This document shows positions 8,688 through 18,100 of a stretch of 24,960 bases of DNA, piece after piece. Made by a program: the position numbers and the translations under genes. The stretch is from TMED108 sp964386795 (lineage in GTDB: Bacteria; Fidelibacterota; Marinisomatia; Marinisomatales; TCS55), in contig CAYLUE010000022.1 of assembly GCA_964386795.1 (NCBI GenBank), positions 1 through 24,960 of the forward strand. The letters are read 5' to 3'. Each line of letters opens with the position of its first letter. Position 1 is the stretch's first letter. Under the pieces are notes generated by a model. It worked only from the letters and a program-made list of their open reading frames with translations, did no database searches and had not been told where the DNA came from.

Positions 8688-9871
8688 GATTTTCTTCATT
8701 AATTGCTCGCAAATTTATGTTTAGCCGCAAAGAAGTTGGGCCAAGCAGATTTACAGGATCTATTGCTATTGTTGGTATTGCTGTGGGAACGATGGCTATG
8801 ATTTTATCTGTATCTGTTTTGAATGGATTTGAATCTCGAATAATTGAAAAAATTATTGGATTTGAAGGTGACGTCAAAGTTAGCGGAGATATAGATTATG
8901 AAAAAAATATCAATAATCTGAATTCTGTAGATAATGTTGAAGATTTTTTATTATACAAAGAAAGAAAAGGACTGATTCTTGGTAAGGATAGTGTTGCTAG
9001 AATGATTAGTATGAAATCTGTTGATATTGATAAAATTAAGACTTTCTATGAAATTAACCTTGATGATATAATTGATTCTGATTTACCTGTGATAGTACTT
9101 GGCAAAACTACTGCAAGTCGATTGAACTTAAATATTGGAGATGAGGTTAAAATAATGAGCCCATTAGATCAAAATGCAATTTGGGGCTTTCCTAGACAGG
9201 TTAAATCCATCGTAGGGGGGATATTTGATGTTCAAGTTCTTGATTTTAATGATAGAGTAGCATTCATACCCTTAGAAATTGGAAAAAAACTTTTTATTAG
9301 AAAAAAAAATTATGATGGAATTGATATCAAAATAAAAAAAGATTCTGATCCAAATATAGTAAAAAATAGCATAAAAGAAATCATTCCTAACTCAAAAACT
9401 GAAACATGGAAAGAATTACACAGTAAGCTTTTTAGCGCAATGAAGCTTGAAAGAATTGGATCCTTAATTGTACTAAGTCTCATTGTACTGGTTGGCTGCT
9501 TCAATCTTTCTACAACTCTTATGTTGATTACAATACAAAAGATAAAGCAATTTGGTATCCTATCTGCATTAGGAGCTACAAAAACGATCATTAGAGACAT
9601 TATCATAAGGCAAGGAATATTTACGGGATCTATCGGAATTATCTTAGGGCTTTCTATAGGTCTTTCTGCTGTTATGATTCAAAATATTTTTGGAATAATA
9701 AAATTACCAGGTGATATTTATTTTACCTCAAATTTACCAATGATCATTTATTTTTCAGACTTTCTACTTATTGCCTTGATTGCCATAATAATGGTATCCC
9801 TTTCATCGATAATTGCCGCAAGGCGAACCAGTTCAATTTCAGCAAGAAATACTATTGTACTTGAAAAATGA
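8684..9871 (+). CDS. LolC/LolE-family lipoprotein-releasing ABC transporter permease (second copy)
   Basis: This second permease of 395 residues has the same architecture as its neighbour: TM1 near 24-46, a periplasmic domain (about 50-260), then helices near 264-288, 308-334 and 355-380. It opens with FSRKEVGPSRFTGSIAIVGI and then VSVLNGFESRIIEKIIGFEG, the family pattern. The two copies are clearly diverged, so a LolC/LolE-like heterodimer is more likely than a LolF-type homodimer; that is inference. Both ends overlap neighbours by ATGA (8684-8687 and 9868-9871), so permease, permease and ATPase are probably made in matched amounts. Confidence 0.88.
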   Translation: MRFSSLIARKFMFSRKEVGPSRFTGSIAIVGIAVGTMAMILSVSVLNGFESRIIEKIIGFEGDVKVSGDIDYEKNINNLNSVDNVEDFLLYKERKGLILGKDSVARMISMKSVDIDKIKTFYEINLDDIIDSDLPVIVLGKTTASRLNLNIGDEVKIMSPLDQNAIWGFPRQVKSIVGGIFDVQVLDFNDRVAFIPLEIGKKLFIRKKNYDGIDIKIKKDSDPNIVKNSIKEIIPNSKTETWKELHSKLFSAMKLERIGSLIVLSLIVLVGCFNLSTTLMLITIQKIKQFGILSALGATKTIIRDIIIRQGIFTGSIGIILGLSIGLSAVMIQNIFGIIKLPGDIYFTSNLPMIIYFSDFLLIALIAIIMVSLSSIIAARRTSSISARNTIVLEK

Positions 9872-10542
9872 TTTTATCTGCTAAAAATTTGTCAAAATCA
9901 TTTTTGAATACTGAGGGTAAGTTTTATGTATTTAGAAATCTTTCTATAGAAATTGATAAATCAGATTTAATTACAATTATGGGTCCAAGTGGCTCTGGAA
10001 AGTCTACGCTATTAAATATTTTAGGAACTCTTGATAGCTACGATCAGGGTTTAATCAAATTAAATGGCAAGGACATCAATGATCTAAGCAAAGATCATAT
10101 ATCTAGAATTAGAAATAAATACATAGGGTTTGTTTTTCAGTTTCATCATTTGATTCCTGAGTTCAATGCCATTGAAAATATTATGATTCCACAGCAAATT
10201 TATGGAAATAATGTCAATAGTTCTTATGCAACAGAGCTATTAGACTACATGGGATTATCTAAACGCATGAGCCATTATCCTTCCCAATTATCTGGAGGAG
10301 AAAAGTCAAGAGTTGCAGTTGCTAGGGCTTTAATCAACAAACCTACTGTTGTGCTTGCTGATGAGCCTACTGGAAATTTAGATATTGAAAATGCTGAAAA
10401 ACTAATTCAGCTATTTAAGAAAATAAATAATGACTTTGGCCAGTCATTTGTTATCGCTACGCATGACCCTAAGGTTGCACTGATTGGTAAAAAACAATAT
10501 TATTTAAATAAAGGTATTCTTTCAAACTCAGATCCTGTTTGA
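9868..10542 (+). CDS. lolD: Lipoprotein-releasing ABC transporter ATPase LolD
   Basis: This is the cytoplasmic ATPase that powers the two permeases just upstream. The 224 residues are normal LolD/MacB-type length. Walker A is GPSGSGKST (39-47), Q-loop Gln91 lies within FVFQFHH, the ABC signature is LSGGEKSRVAVARAL (141-155), Walker B is VVLADEPTGNLD (161-172) and the H-loop His199 lies within ATHDP. The signature tail reads EKSR where LolD more often has ERQR or EQQR. The gene overlaps the second permease by 4 nt. It could in principle be another LolD-like exporter ATPase, but the two LolC/E permeases make LolD the best name. Confidence 0.91.
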   Translation: MILSAKNLSKSFLNTEGKFYVFRNLSIEIDKSDLITIMGPSGSGKSTLLNILGTLDSYDQGLIKLNGKDINDLSKDHISRIRNKYIGFVFQFHHLIPEFNAIENIMIPQQIYGNNVNSSYATELLDYMGLSKRMSHYPSQLSGGEKSRVAVARALINKPTVVLADEPTGNLDIENAEKLIQLFKKINNDFGQSFVIATHDPKVALIGKKQYYLNKGILSNSDPV

Positions 10543-10575
10543 AGTTGTTAATACCATTCTTAACTTTAGTATATA

Positions 10576-13044
10576 ATGAAAGAAAATTTTTCCCAACGAG
10601 TTCAGCATATTATAAAGTTTGCTAAAGAAGAAGCAATTAGACTTGGGCATAGTTATGTAGGCTCTGAACATTTACTTCTCGGTTTATTAAGAGAGAATTC
10701 TGGTCTTAGCGCAAAGATTTTTGATATTTATGATTGCGATATTGATGACGTCCAATCTATGATTGAAGATATGATTAAAACTCTAGGCAATACTATGACA
10801 CTTGGCCATCTTCCATTGACTCGTCGAGCTGAAAGGATACTAAGGAATGCCTTTAATGAGGCTGCAGCGCTTGGAACCACTATAGCAGATGATGAACACT
10901 TACTATTAGCTATCTTAAAAGAAAGCGAAGGAATAGCTAGAGAAGTATTGAATTCTCATAATCTAGACTACGAAAGCGTACTAGATCTGATCAATAGTGA
11001 TACCGATGAGCATTTTAATGAACCACAAGATTCAAAAGTATCTAAACCTTCAAAATCGAAAACTCCAGCACTTGATCATTTTTCTAGGGATATAACAGAA
11101 TTAGCACGTCAAGGGGAATTAGATCCGGTGATTGGAAGAGAAGAAGAGATTCAACGAGTTGCTCAAATATTATCTAGGAGGAAGAAAAATAATCCTGTAT
11201 TAATTGGTGAGCCCGGTGTAGGTAAGACCGCAATTATTGAAGGGCTTGGTCAAAAAATTATTCACAAAGATGTCCCGAGGACTCTTCACAATAAACGAAT
11301 TTTATCATTAGATCTAGCCGGGTTAGTTGCCGGTACAAAATATAGAGGTCAATTTGAAGAGCGAATGAAAACCATAATGGTTGAATTGGAAAAAACTGAT
11401 AATTTAATTTTATTTATTGATGAGCTACATACTATAGTTGGGGCTGGGGGAGCATCTGGTTCTTTGGATGCGTCAAATATGTTTAAACCTGCTCTTGCTA
11501 GGGGTGATATTCATTGTATTGGTGCTACAACTCTAGATGAATATAGAAAACACATAGAAAAAGATGGTGCGCTTGAGAGGCGTTTTCAAAAAATAAATAT
11601 ATCACCACCCACTACTGATGAATCATTTGAAATTTTAAAAGGCCTTCAGTCAAGCTATGAGAAGCATCATAATGTATCTTACTCTGATGATGCTCTTAAA
11701 GCATGCGTATATTTTTCAGATAGATACATCACAGATAAGTTTTTACCTGATAAAGCTATTGATGTTATGGATGAAGCCGGTTCAAGAGCACATATTCTTA
11801 ATATTAAAGTTCCTCAGAATATAATTGATCTTGAAATTGAGATTGATAGCATACGTAGCAAGAAAAATTCCGTAGTTATGGAGCAAAGATTTGAAGATGC
11901 TGCTAGCCTGAGGGATAAGGAGCATAAGCTAATTAGTAAGCTTGAAAAAATTCAAAAAAAATGGAAATCAAATGAAGAATTAAATCCTGCTCTAATATCT
12001 GAGGATAATATTGCAGACGTTGTTTCTACGATGACTAGGATACCTGTTAGAAGAGTTGCTGAAACTGAAGGCCAAAAACTATTAAAAATGAATGAAGAGC
12101 TATCTGAAAAAATTATCGGCCAAGAACATGCAATTAAAACTCTTAGTAAGGCAATACAAAGATCAAGAGCTGGCCTGAAAAGACAAGGAAAACCTATTGG
12201 GGTTTATTTATTTCTAGGGCCAACAGGTGTTGGAAAAACTGAAACAGTAAAGGTATTGGCAAATTATCTATTCAGTAGAAATGATTCTTTAATTAAGCTT
12301 GATATGAGTGAGTATGGCGAGCGCTTTGCTATGTCTAGATTAATTGGAGCACCTCCAGGATATGTGGGATATGAAGAAGGTGGTGAATTAACTGAAAAAG
12401 TACGTAGAAACCCCTACTCAGTGGTCTTGTTTGATGAAATTGAGAAAGCTCACCCTGATGTATTTAATCTTCTTTTACAGCTTTTTGATGAAGGTGTTAT
12501 AACTGATAGCTATGGGAGAAAAATTGATTTTCAAAATACAATTATTATCCTGACATCCAATATAGGAACAAAGGAAATTCAAAATGCATCAAGTTTTGGA
12601 TTTAATGATACATCTGATGAATTAAATAATGAAAAGATAAAAAATAAAATTCTAGACAAAGTAAAAAATATTTTTAACCCTGAATTCATTAACAGGCTTG
12701 ATGAAACAGTCATTTTTAATATATTAAATAAAGAAAATGTCATTAAAATAATTGATCTTCAATTAGCTGACCTCCATAATAATCTTAAAAAAATAGAATT
12801 ATCAATTTCAATCACAAAAAAAACCAAACTATTTTTAGTCAGAGAAGGATACAGCTCAGAATATGGCGCACGGAACTTAAGAAGACAGATTCAGAGTTCA
12901 ATTGAGGATCCGCTATCAGAGCTTCTTCTATCAAAAGCTTTTGATAAATGCAATAGAATCAAACTTGATGTAAAATCTGGAAAGCTTGAATTTTCACCGT
13001 TTCCACAAAAAAAACGAAAAAAGCCTGAAAAATCCCCCCGCTAG
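10576..13044 (+). CDS. clpC: ATP-dependent Clp protease ATP-binding subunit ClpC
   Basis: ClpC is a hexameric AAA+ unfoldase that feeds proteins to ClpP. The 822 residues show a double Clp-N domain (about 1-145) and NBD1 with Walker A GEPGVGKT (211-218), Walker B LILFIDE (277-283) and pore loop KYRG (255-258). A short M-domain carries a UVR-type motif (RFEDAASLRDKE, about 438-449). NBD2 has Walker A GPTGVGKT (548-555), GYVG pore loop (595-598) and VVLFDE (616-621). The short M-domain marks ClpC, not ClpB. A GF loop near 673-676 sits where ClpC binds ClpP. The C-terminus is very basic. ATG 10576 puts the N-domain in register. ClpP and CtsR/McsAB genes are not in the window. Confidence 0.95.
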   Translation: MKENFSQRVQHIIKFAKEEAIRLGHSYVGSEHLLLGLLRENSGLSAKIFDIYDCDIDDVQSMIEDMIKTLGNTMTLGHLPLTRRAERILRNAFNEAAALGTTIADDEHLLLAILKESEGIAREVLNSHNLDYESVLDLINSDTDEHFNEPQDSKVSKPSKSKTPALDHFSRDITELARQGELDPVIGREEEIQRVAQILSRRKKNNPVLIGEPGVGKTAIIEGLGQKIIHKDVPRTLHNKRILSLDLAGLVAGTKYRGQFEERMKTIMVELEKTDNLILFIDELHTIVGAGGASGSLDASNMFKPALARGDIHCIGATTLDEYRKHIEKDGALERRFQKINISPPTTDESFEILKGLQSSYEKHHNVSYSDDALKACVYFSDRYITDKFLPDKAIDVMDEAGSRAHILNIKVPQNIIDLEIEIDSIRSKKNSVVMEQRFEDAASLRDKEHKLISKLEKIQKKWKSNEELNPALISEDNIADVVSTMTRIPVRRVAETEGQKLLKMNEELSEKIIGQEHAIKTLSKAIQRSRAGLKRQGKPIGVYLFLGPTGVGKTETVKVLANYLFSRNDSLIKLDMSEYGERFAMSRLIGAPPGYVGYEEGGELTEKVRRNPYSVVLFDEIEKAHPDVFNLLLQLFDEGVITDSYGRKIDFQNTIIILTSNIGTKEIQNASSFGFNDTSDELNNEKIKNKILDKVKNIFNPEFINRLDETVIFNILNKENVIKIIDLQLADLHNNLKKIELSISITKKTKLFLVREGYSSEYGARNLRRQIQSSIEDPLSELLLSKAFDKCNRIKLDVKSGKLEFSPFPQKKRKKPEKSPR

Positions 13045-13085
13045 TAATAATATCTGCCATAATAGCAGAAAAATCTAATAAAGTG

Positions 13086-13119
13086 TGCCATATTGTTTTA
13101 TAAGTTTATTTGGCATATT
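13086..13119 (+). repeat. Short repeated element upstream of dnaK
   Basis: TGCCATATT (13086-13094) and TGGCATATT (13111-13119) differ by one base and start 25 bp apart. Their TGCCA and TGGCA halves also form an inverted repeat. The second copy is the upstream half of the putative dnaK promoter. They may be a regulator site or chance similarity in AT-rich DNA. Confidence 0.3.
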
Positions 13120-13138
13120 TATTGCGTAGTAATATTAT
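13110..13138 (+). promoter_or_regulatory. Putative dnaK promoter (overlapping sigma-70-like and sigma-54-like elements)
   Basis: Two readings overlap. As sigma-70: TTGGCA (13110-13115), a 17-nt spacer and TATTAT (13133-13138), putting the start near 13145. As sigma-54: TGGCATA-N4-TTGC (13111-13125) matches the -24/-12 consensus TGGCAYR-N4-TTGCW except at its last base, with GG and GC separated by the required 10 nt. The 130-nt gap between clpC and dnaK is one of the longest in the window, which fits a separate promoter. The sequence alone does not show which sigma factor acts, and no CIRCE element is seen. Confidence 0.5.
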
Positions 13139-13151
13139 AGTAATAATATTA
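13130..13151 (+). repeat. Perfect 9-bp inverted repeat before dnaK
   Basis: TAATATTAT (13130-13138) and ATAATATTA (13143-13151) form a perfect inverted repeat with a 4-nt spacer. It covers the putative -10 box and probable transcription start, where a repressor could bind. It consists only of A and T, so a chance origin is possible. Confidence 0.4.
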
Positions 13152-13165
13152 TTTTAATAAAATTT

Positions 13166-13170
13166 AGGAG
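13166..13170 (+). promoter_or_regulatory. Strong ribosome-binding site of dnaK
   Basis: AGGAG lies 7 nt before the ATG at 13178 and only 4 nt before the in-frame GTG at 13175. The spacing favours the ATG as the true start. Confidence 0.85.
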
Positions 13171-13177
13171 ATAAGTG

Positions 13178-15088
13178 ATGGGAAAAATTATTGGTATCGA
13201 TTTAGGTACTACAAATTCATGTGTTGCTGTTCTAGAAGGTGGTGAGCCATCGGTTATCAGTAGCTCCGAAGGGGGTAGAACAACTCCATCTATTGTAGCA
13301 TTTACTAAAGAAGATGATCGTCTTGTTGGCCAACCCGCAAAACGTCAAGCTGTAACAAACCCGCAGAATACTATTTTTTCAATAAAAAGATTTATGGGGA
13401 GAATGTTTAAAGAAGTTAATACTGAATCAAAAGATGTCCCTTATAACGTAGTTAAAGGCAAATCAGATTCAGTGGAGGTTAAGATATCCGATAAGTCTTA
13501 TACGCCTCCTGAAATTAGTGCAATGGTATTGCAAAAATTAAAACAAACTGCTGAAGAACATTTAGGATCAGAGGTTACTGATGCAGTGATCACTGTTCCT
13601 GCGTATTTTAATGATTCACAACGACAGGCAACTAAAGATGCTGGCAAGATTGCTGGCTTGAACGTACGTAGAATTATAAATGAACCTACCGCAGCATCCC
13701 TTGCCTATGGACTAGATAAGAAGAAAGAGGAAACTATTGCTGTATTTGATCTAGGTGGCGGTACTTTTGATATATCTATTTTAGAGCTTGGTGATGGCGT
13801 ATTTGAAGTTAAGTCTACAAATGGTGATACACATCTAGGGGGAGATGATTTTGATCAAAAAGTTATTAATTGGATCGCTAGCGAATTTAAATCAAGCGAT
13901 GGAATTGATTTGACAAAAGACCCAATGGCGCTTCAAAGGTTAAGAGAAGCTGCTGAAGGAGCTAAAAAAGAGCTTTCAAGCTCAAAACAAACAGAAATAA
14001 ATCTACCATTTATTACTGCGGATTCTTCTGGACCAAAGCACTTAAATCTATCACTGACTCGCGCTAAGTTTGAGGAGCTTGTATCTGACTTAACTGAAAG
14101 AACTGTTGATCCGTGTATGAAAGCATTAAAAGATGCTGGTTTATCTACATCTGATATCAATGAGGTAATACTGGTAGGCGGATCCACAAGGATTCCAAAA
14201 ATACAAGAAAAAGTAAAAGAGATATTTGGAAAAGAGCTAAACCATAGCGTTAATCCAGATGAGGTTGTAGCGCTTGGAGCAGCAATTCAAGGCGGTGTAT
14301 TAGCCGGTGATGTAGATGATATTCTTCTTCTAGATGTAACTCCACTTTCACTTGGAATTGAAACTCTTGGTAGCGTCGCAACAAAGTTAATCGAACGAAA
14401 TACAACTATCCCTACTAAAAAATCACAAGTCTTTTCTACTGCAGCAGATAATCAAACCACAGTTGAAATTCATGTTCTTCAAGGTGAGCGAGAAATGGCG
14501 GTAGATAATAAAACGATTGGAAGATTTCATTTAGATGGAATTCCGCCTGCTCCTCGAGGCATTCCTCAAGTAGAGGTAACATTTGATATTGATGCAAACG
14601 GTATACTAAATGTTGGTGCTAAAGATAAAGCCACTGGAAAAGAACAGAGTATTCGTATTGAAGCGTCTAGTGGACTCTCTGATTCCGAAGTCGAAAAAAT
14701 GGTTAGCGATGCAAAAAAACATGAATCTGAGGATAAAGAAAAGAGAGAATTAATTGATATGCAAAATCAAGCAGAACAATTAGTTTATCAAACTGAAAAG
14801 AATCTGGATGAGTATAAAGACAAATTAGATGAATCAGAGAAAAAATCTTTAGAAGATGCCGTAAATAAATTGAAAACTGCTAAAGAGGGTGAAGATTTAG
14901 AGACCCTTAGAACGTCCTTAGATGAATTAAATAACGCATGGAATGCAGTAGCATCTAAAATGTACGATTCAGCCAAAGAGGAAGATGCTACTGAAGGAAC
15001 TGAAGATAATTCATCAAATAAAAAAGGGAAAACCAAGAAAAAAGACGATGCCGAAATAGAAGATGCTGATTTCGAAGTTGTTGATTAA
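13178..15088 (+). CDS. dnaK: Chaperone protein DnaK (Hsp70)
   Basis: DnaK is the ATP-driven Hsp70 chaperone working with DnaJ and GrpE. The 636 residues match the usual length. The ATPase domain opens with IGIDLGTTNSCVAV (phosphate-1 loop at 8-14), followed by NEPTAASLAYGLDK, the phosphate-2 motif FDLGGGTFDISILEL and the adenosine-motif VGGSTRIPKIQ. The interdomain linker reads DDILLLDVTPLSLG; the substrate-binding domain and helical lid follow. The acidic tail ends DADFEVVD, close to the EEVD-like ends of bacterial DnaK. ATG 13178 is preferred over GTG 13175 from ribosome-binding-site spacing. It appears to be its own transcription unit, with a promoter region before it and a strong terminator after. 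grpE and dnaJ are not in the window. Confidence 0.98.
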   Translation: MGKIIGIDLGTTNSCVAVLEGGEPSVISSSEGGRTTPSIVAFTKEDDRLVGQPAKRQAVTNPQNTIFSIKRFMGRMFKEVNTESKDVPYNVVKGKSDSVEVKISDKSYTPPEISAMVLQKLKQTAEEHLGSEVTDAVITVPAYFNDSQRQATKDAGKIAGLNVRRIINEPTAASLAYGLDKKKEETIAVFDLGGGTFDISILELGDGVFEVKSTNGDTHLGGDDFDQKVINWIASEFKSSDGIDLTKDPMALQRLREAAEGAKKELSSSKQTEINLPFITADSSGPKHLNLSLTRAKFEELVSDLTERTVDPCMKALKDAGLSTSDINEVILVGGSTRIPKIQEKVKEIFGKELNHSVNPDEVVALGAAIQGGVLAGDVDDILLLDVTPLSLGIETLGSVATKLIERNTTIPTKKSQVFSTAADNQTTVEIHVLQGEREMAVDNKTIGRFHLDGIPPAPRGIPQVEVTFDIDANGILNVGAKDKATGKEQSIRIEASSGLSDSEVEKMVSDAKKHESEDKEKRELIDMQNQAEQLVYQTEKNLDEYKDKLDESEKKSLEDAVNKLKTAKEGEDLETLRTSLDELNNAWNAVASKMYDSAKEEDATEGTEDNSSNKKGKTKKKDDAEIEDADFEVVD

Positions 15089-15106
15089 ACCTGATCAATT
15101 AATACT

Positions 15107-15140
15107 AAAAAAAAGCACACTTTTTAAGTGTGCTTTTTTT
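15107..15140 (+). terminator. Bidirectional intrinsic terminator after dnaK
   Basis: GCACACTT (15115-15122) pairs perfectly with AAGTGTGC (15126-15133) around a TTT loop. Eight A precede it and seven T follow, so it can work on both strands. It is 18 nt past the dnaK stop. No minus-strand gene is near, so the forward direction is the one that matters. Confidence 0.93.
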
Positions 15141-15197
15141 GTTTATGGAACTCAAGGGATGTAATTTCATAGTATTGTATATAGCTTCAATTTGAAA

Positions 15198-18100
15198 ATG
15201 AAAAAACCCCATCAACAATATTTATTATTTTTAATAATAACACTCTTATTATTATTGATATATTTATTTCGACCATACCTTTGGCAAGAGCGAATAGAAA
15301 CATACTTAAATGATCAGCTAAGCTCAGAAGGATGGTCTCTAAATAATAGCGCTTTTTCTGGTCATTTATTTACTGAGATATCTTCTAAAGATATAATTTT
15401 GACTAATACTGATGGTACCTCAGTATTATTTCCCTCAATTGATGCAAGAATAAAAATTTTACCATTAATGATGGGAAAAATAAAATTAAATGAATTATCT
15501 GTTTCGAATGCGGTAATTAAACCATCCTTTAATTTTCAGGATGATAGCTCAAGTAATCAAACTTTTCAATTTGATCCAAATAAAATTCCCATCAATATTA
15601 ATAATCTTAATATTGATGGCGATTTACATATCCCCTATGAGGATACCACGCGATCAATCAATTTTCTTATTGATGGCGACATAGCAAATGAGGATGAAAA
15701 AATTATAATAGACCTAAAGCAGCTTAATCTTTCTTCACTATTACCATCATTCAATATCAGGACAAAAGGTGTAAGGGGCTCTATAGCCAAAAATAAAATC
15801 TCTGTAGATCTTAATAAAGCCAGTATCAATGAAATTGATATTGCCGGGTCATTTGAGTATGATTTTGTCGATAGTTCTAGTATATACGCTGAAATAGAAT
15901 TAACTGAGTATAAATTACCGGAATCTATTTTTTCCGAATTTCCCCTTAAGCCAAATCTCTCAAGCATTTCTGCTGATTTTATTTTTGAATCTAATTTTAT
16001 TGATTATAAGGGAGAGTTAAAAATAAAAAATGATCTTGGCCTAAATATGGTAGGTAATTTTGAATTAAAAAGTGATACGGGGTTTGTTCGATTAAATAAT
16101 CTGCAGCTTCAAGGTAACGATGCAAATCTTTCATTAAATGGACTTGTGGAAGATCAAGGCCGATTTAATGGAATAATAAAATTAGATAATTTAGACTTTA
16201 GTCAATGGATTCTAGATTCTAGAAAAACTGCAATATCTGGCTATTTACTTATTGATGGGCATTTTGAAAATATGCTAATTAGTTCATTGGATCTAAATGT
16301 AGATGTAAGTGAATCTCTGATTTTTGATGGTGAGCCATCATCGCTTTCTGGAGGTATTTCTTATTCAGATTTATTGTTAACTATTGTTAATCCTGTGACG
16401 CTTTCAATCGGACCATCAATCGTAGCAATAGAAGGGAGAGCAAATTATAAGACTGAGACGATGAGTCTTGATTTATCATTAACTGAGGCCTCAAGCTCTT
16501 TAATCAATAATTTTTGGTCAGATACATTATCGAATGGGAGCGCAACAGGATCAATGTCACTTGGTGGATCCTTTGACACTATTTTAGTTGATGCAGATTT
16601 AATAATTGATGATTTTGCTTATAAAAATATTCAACTTTCTAAATTTGAATTATTTGCAAAATTAGAAGATTTAAATAATTTTGACAATGGGACAATAAAA
16701 ACAAAATTTGAAGATGGGCAGTGGAATGAATTTATCATTGAAAGCGGAAATGGCCAGTTTACTCTTGATAATGATATTATAACAATTTCTAGCTTAGAAT
16801 TAAGAAACAATAAAGACTTTCTTCAGATTAATGGACATCTGAAGGGTGACTCATTATTAATTCTTGATCAATTACAGTTTGCCTATCAAGATCATTATCT
16901 AATAAATCCTTCACAATTAATAATTAAGTTATTAACTAATGGTGTACATATTGAGCCTTTTGAAATACACGTTGACGATGGAATTGTAAAAGGATATTTT
17001 GATACAAATCCATTTGTAGGTAAAGTCAAGTTTTCAAACGTCACAACAGATTTATTTCCTTTGCTTAAAATAAAGGGAAGTGAAAAAATTAAAGGAAATT
17101 TATTTGGCGAGATTTTCTTTCCGAAGGATACAAAGCGCGAACAAGTTAAATTTGATTTTAGCATAAAAGACGGATCATACATCAATCAATCGTTTGATGA
17201 TTTGTATGTTGATGCATTTTATCAGAATGGTATGTTATCTATTGATAGTTTATCGCTCTTTGATGGAGAAGAGTCAAATTTTAAAATAAAAGGAATGTTT
17301 CCATTTCCATTAGATAGTAATACAGCCCAACAAACTTTCTTGGAATCTGAATATAAAAATATTGACCTATCTTTAATCTCAGATTTTTCTGATAACCAAC
17401 TTTCTCGAATAAAAGGGCAATACTCTGGAATTTTTACGATAAAAGGTAATACTTTTAAAACAATGTATTATCTTGATGGGAAAATTGCCAATGCATACTG
17501 GGGGAGACTACCCCTTGGGTTAGTGAGAGGTAAGGGGAGTTATAAAAATAAAAGATTAGTTTTTGAAAATTTTTATTCTGATTGGAATCAGAATCACATT
17601 GAAGGAAGCGCAACTATTCCGATAGATTTTGATATTGTATCGAAGTCTAGAGAAATTTCACCCAAATCAACTCTTGGCCTAGAATCTAGTGGGTATTTTC
17701 GCTCAGCTGAATTTCTATCTTCATATATATCAGAAGTTGATTCAATTATAGGTGAAATAGAAGTTAATTTCAATATTGGAGGTTCGGTAAAGAAACTAAT
17801 CAGAAATGGAAGTATAAAGATTGGAGATGGCAGTATTTATACAGTATTAATGGATGAGCCTGTAAATCTAATTTCTGCCAAAGCAGAATTGAAAAACAAT
17901 ATTATGGATATTGCTTCATTTAATGGATCAATAAATAATTCCGAATCTAAAATTAATAAGAAAGATAATTTATCGATTGATGGAATAATAGATTTTACTA
18001 AATTTTTTGAACCTCGATATAATATCACTGCTAATGGTAAAGATATTTTTTATCGCTCATTGAATCAAGATATTGAAAGCTATGCTGATATTGAAATTTC

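Noticed and set aside
10545..10577. Promoter TTGTTA...TATAAT before clpC
   Set aside because: The TATAAT overlaps the clpC ATG and the spacing is 21 nt, so transcripts would begin after the start codon that the Clp-N domain requires.
13053..13069. Hairpin TCTGC-GCAGA after clpC as a terminator
   Set aside because: The stem is only 5 bp and is followed by A residues, not T, on the coding strand.
13175..13177. GTG 13175 as the dnaK start
   Set aside because: The AGGAG would be only 4 nt away; ATG 13178 at 7 nt gives the normal DnaK N-terminus.
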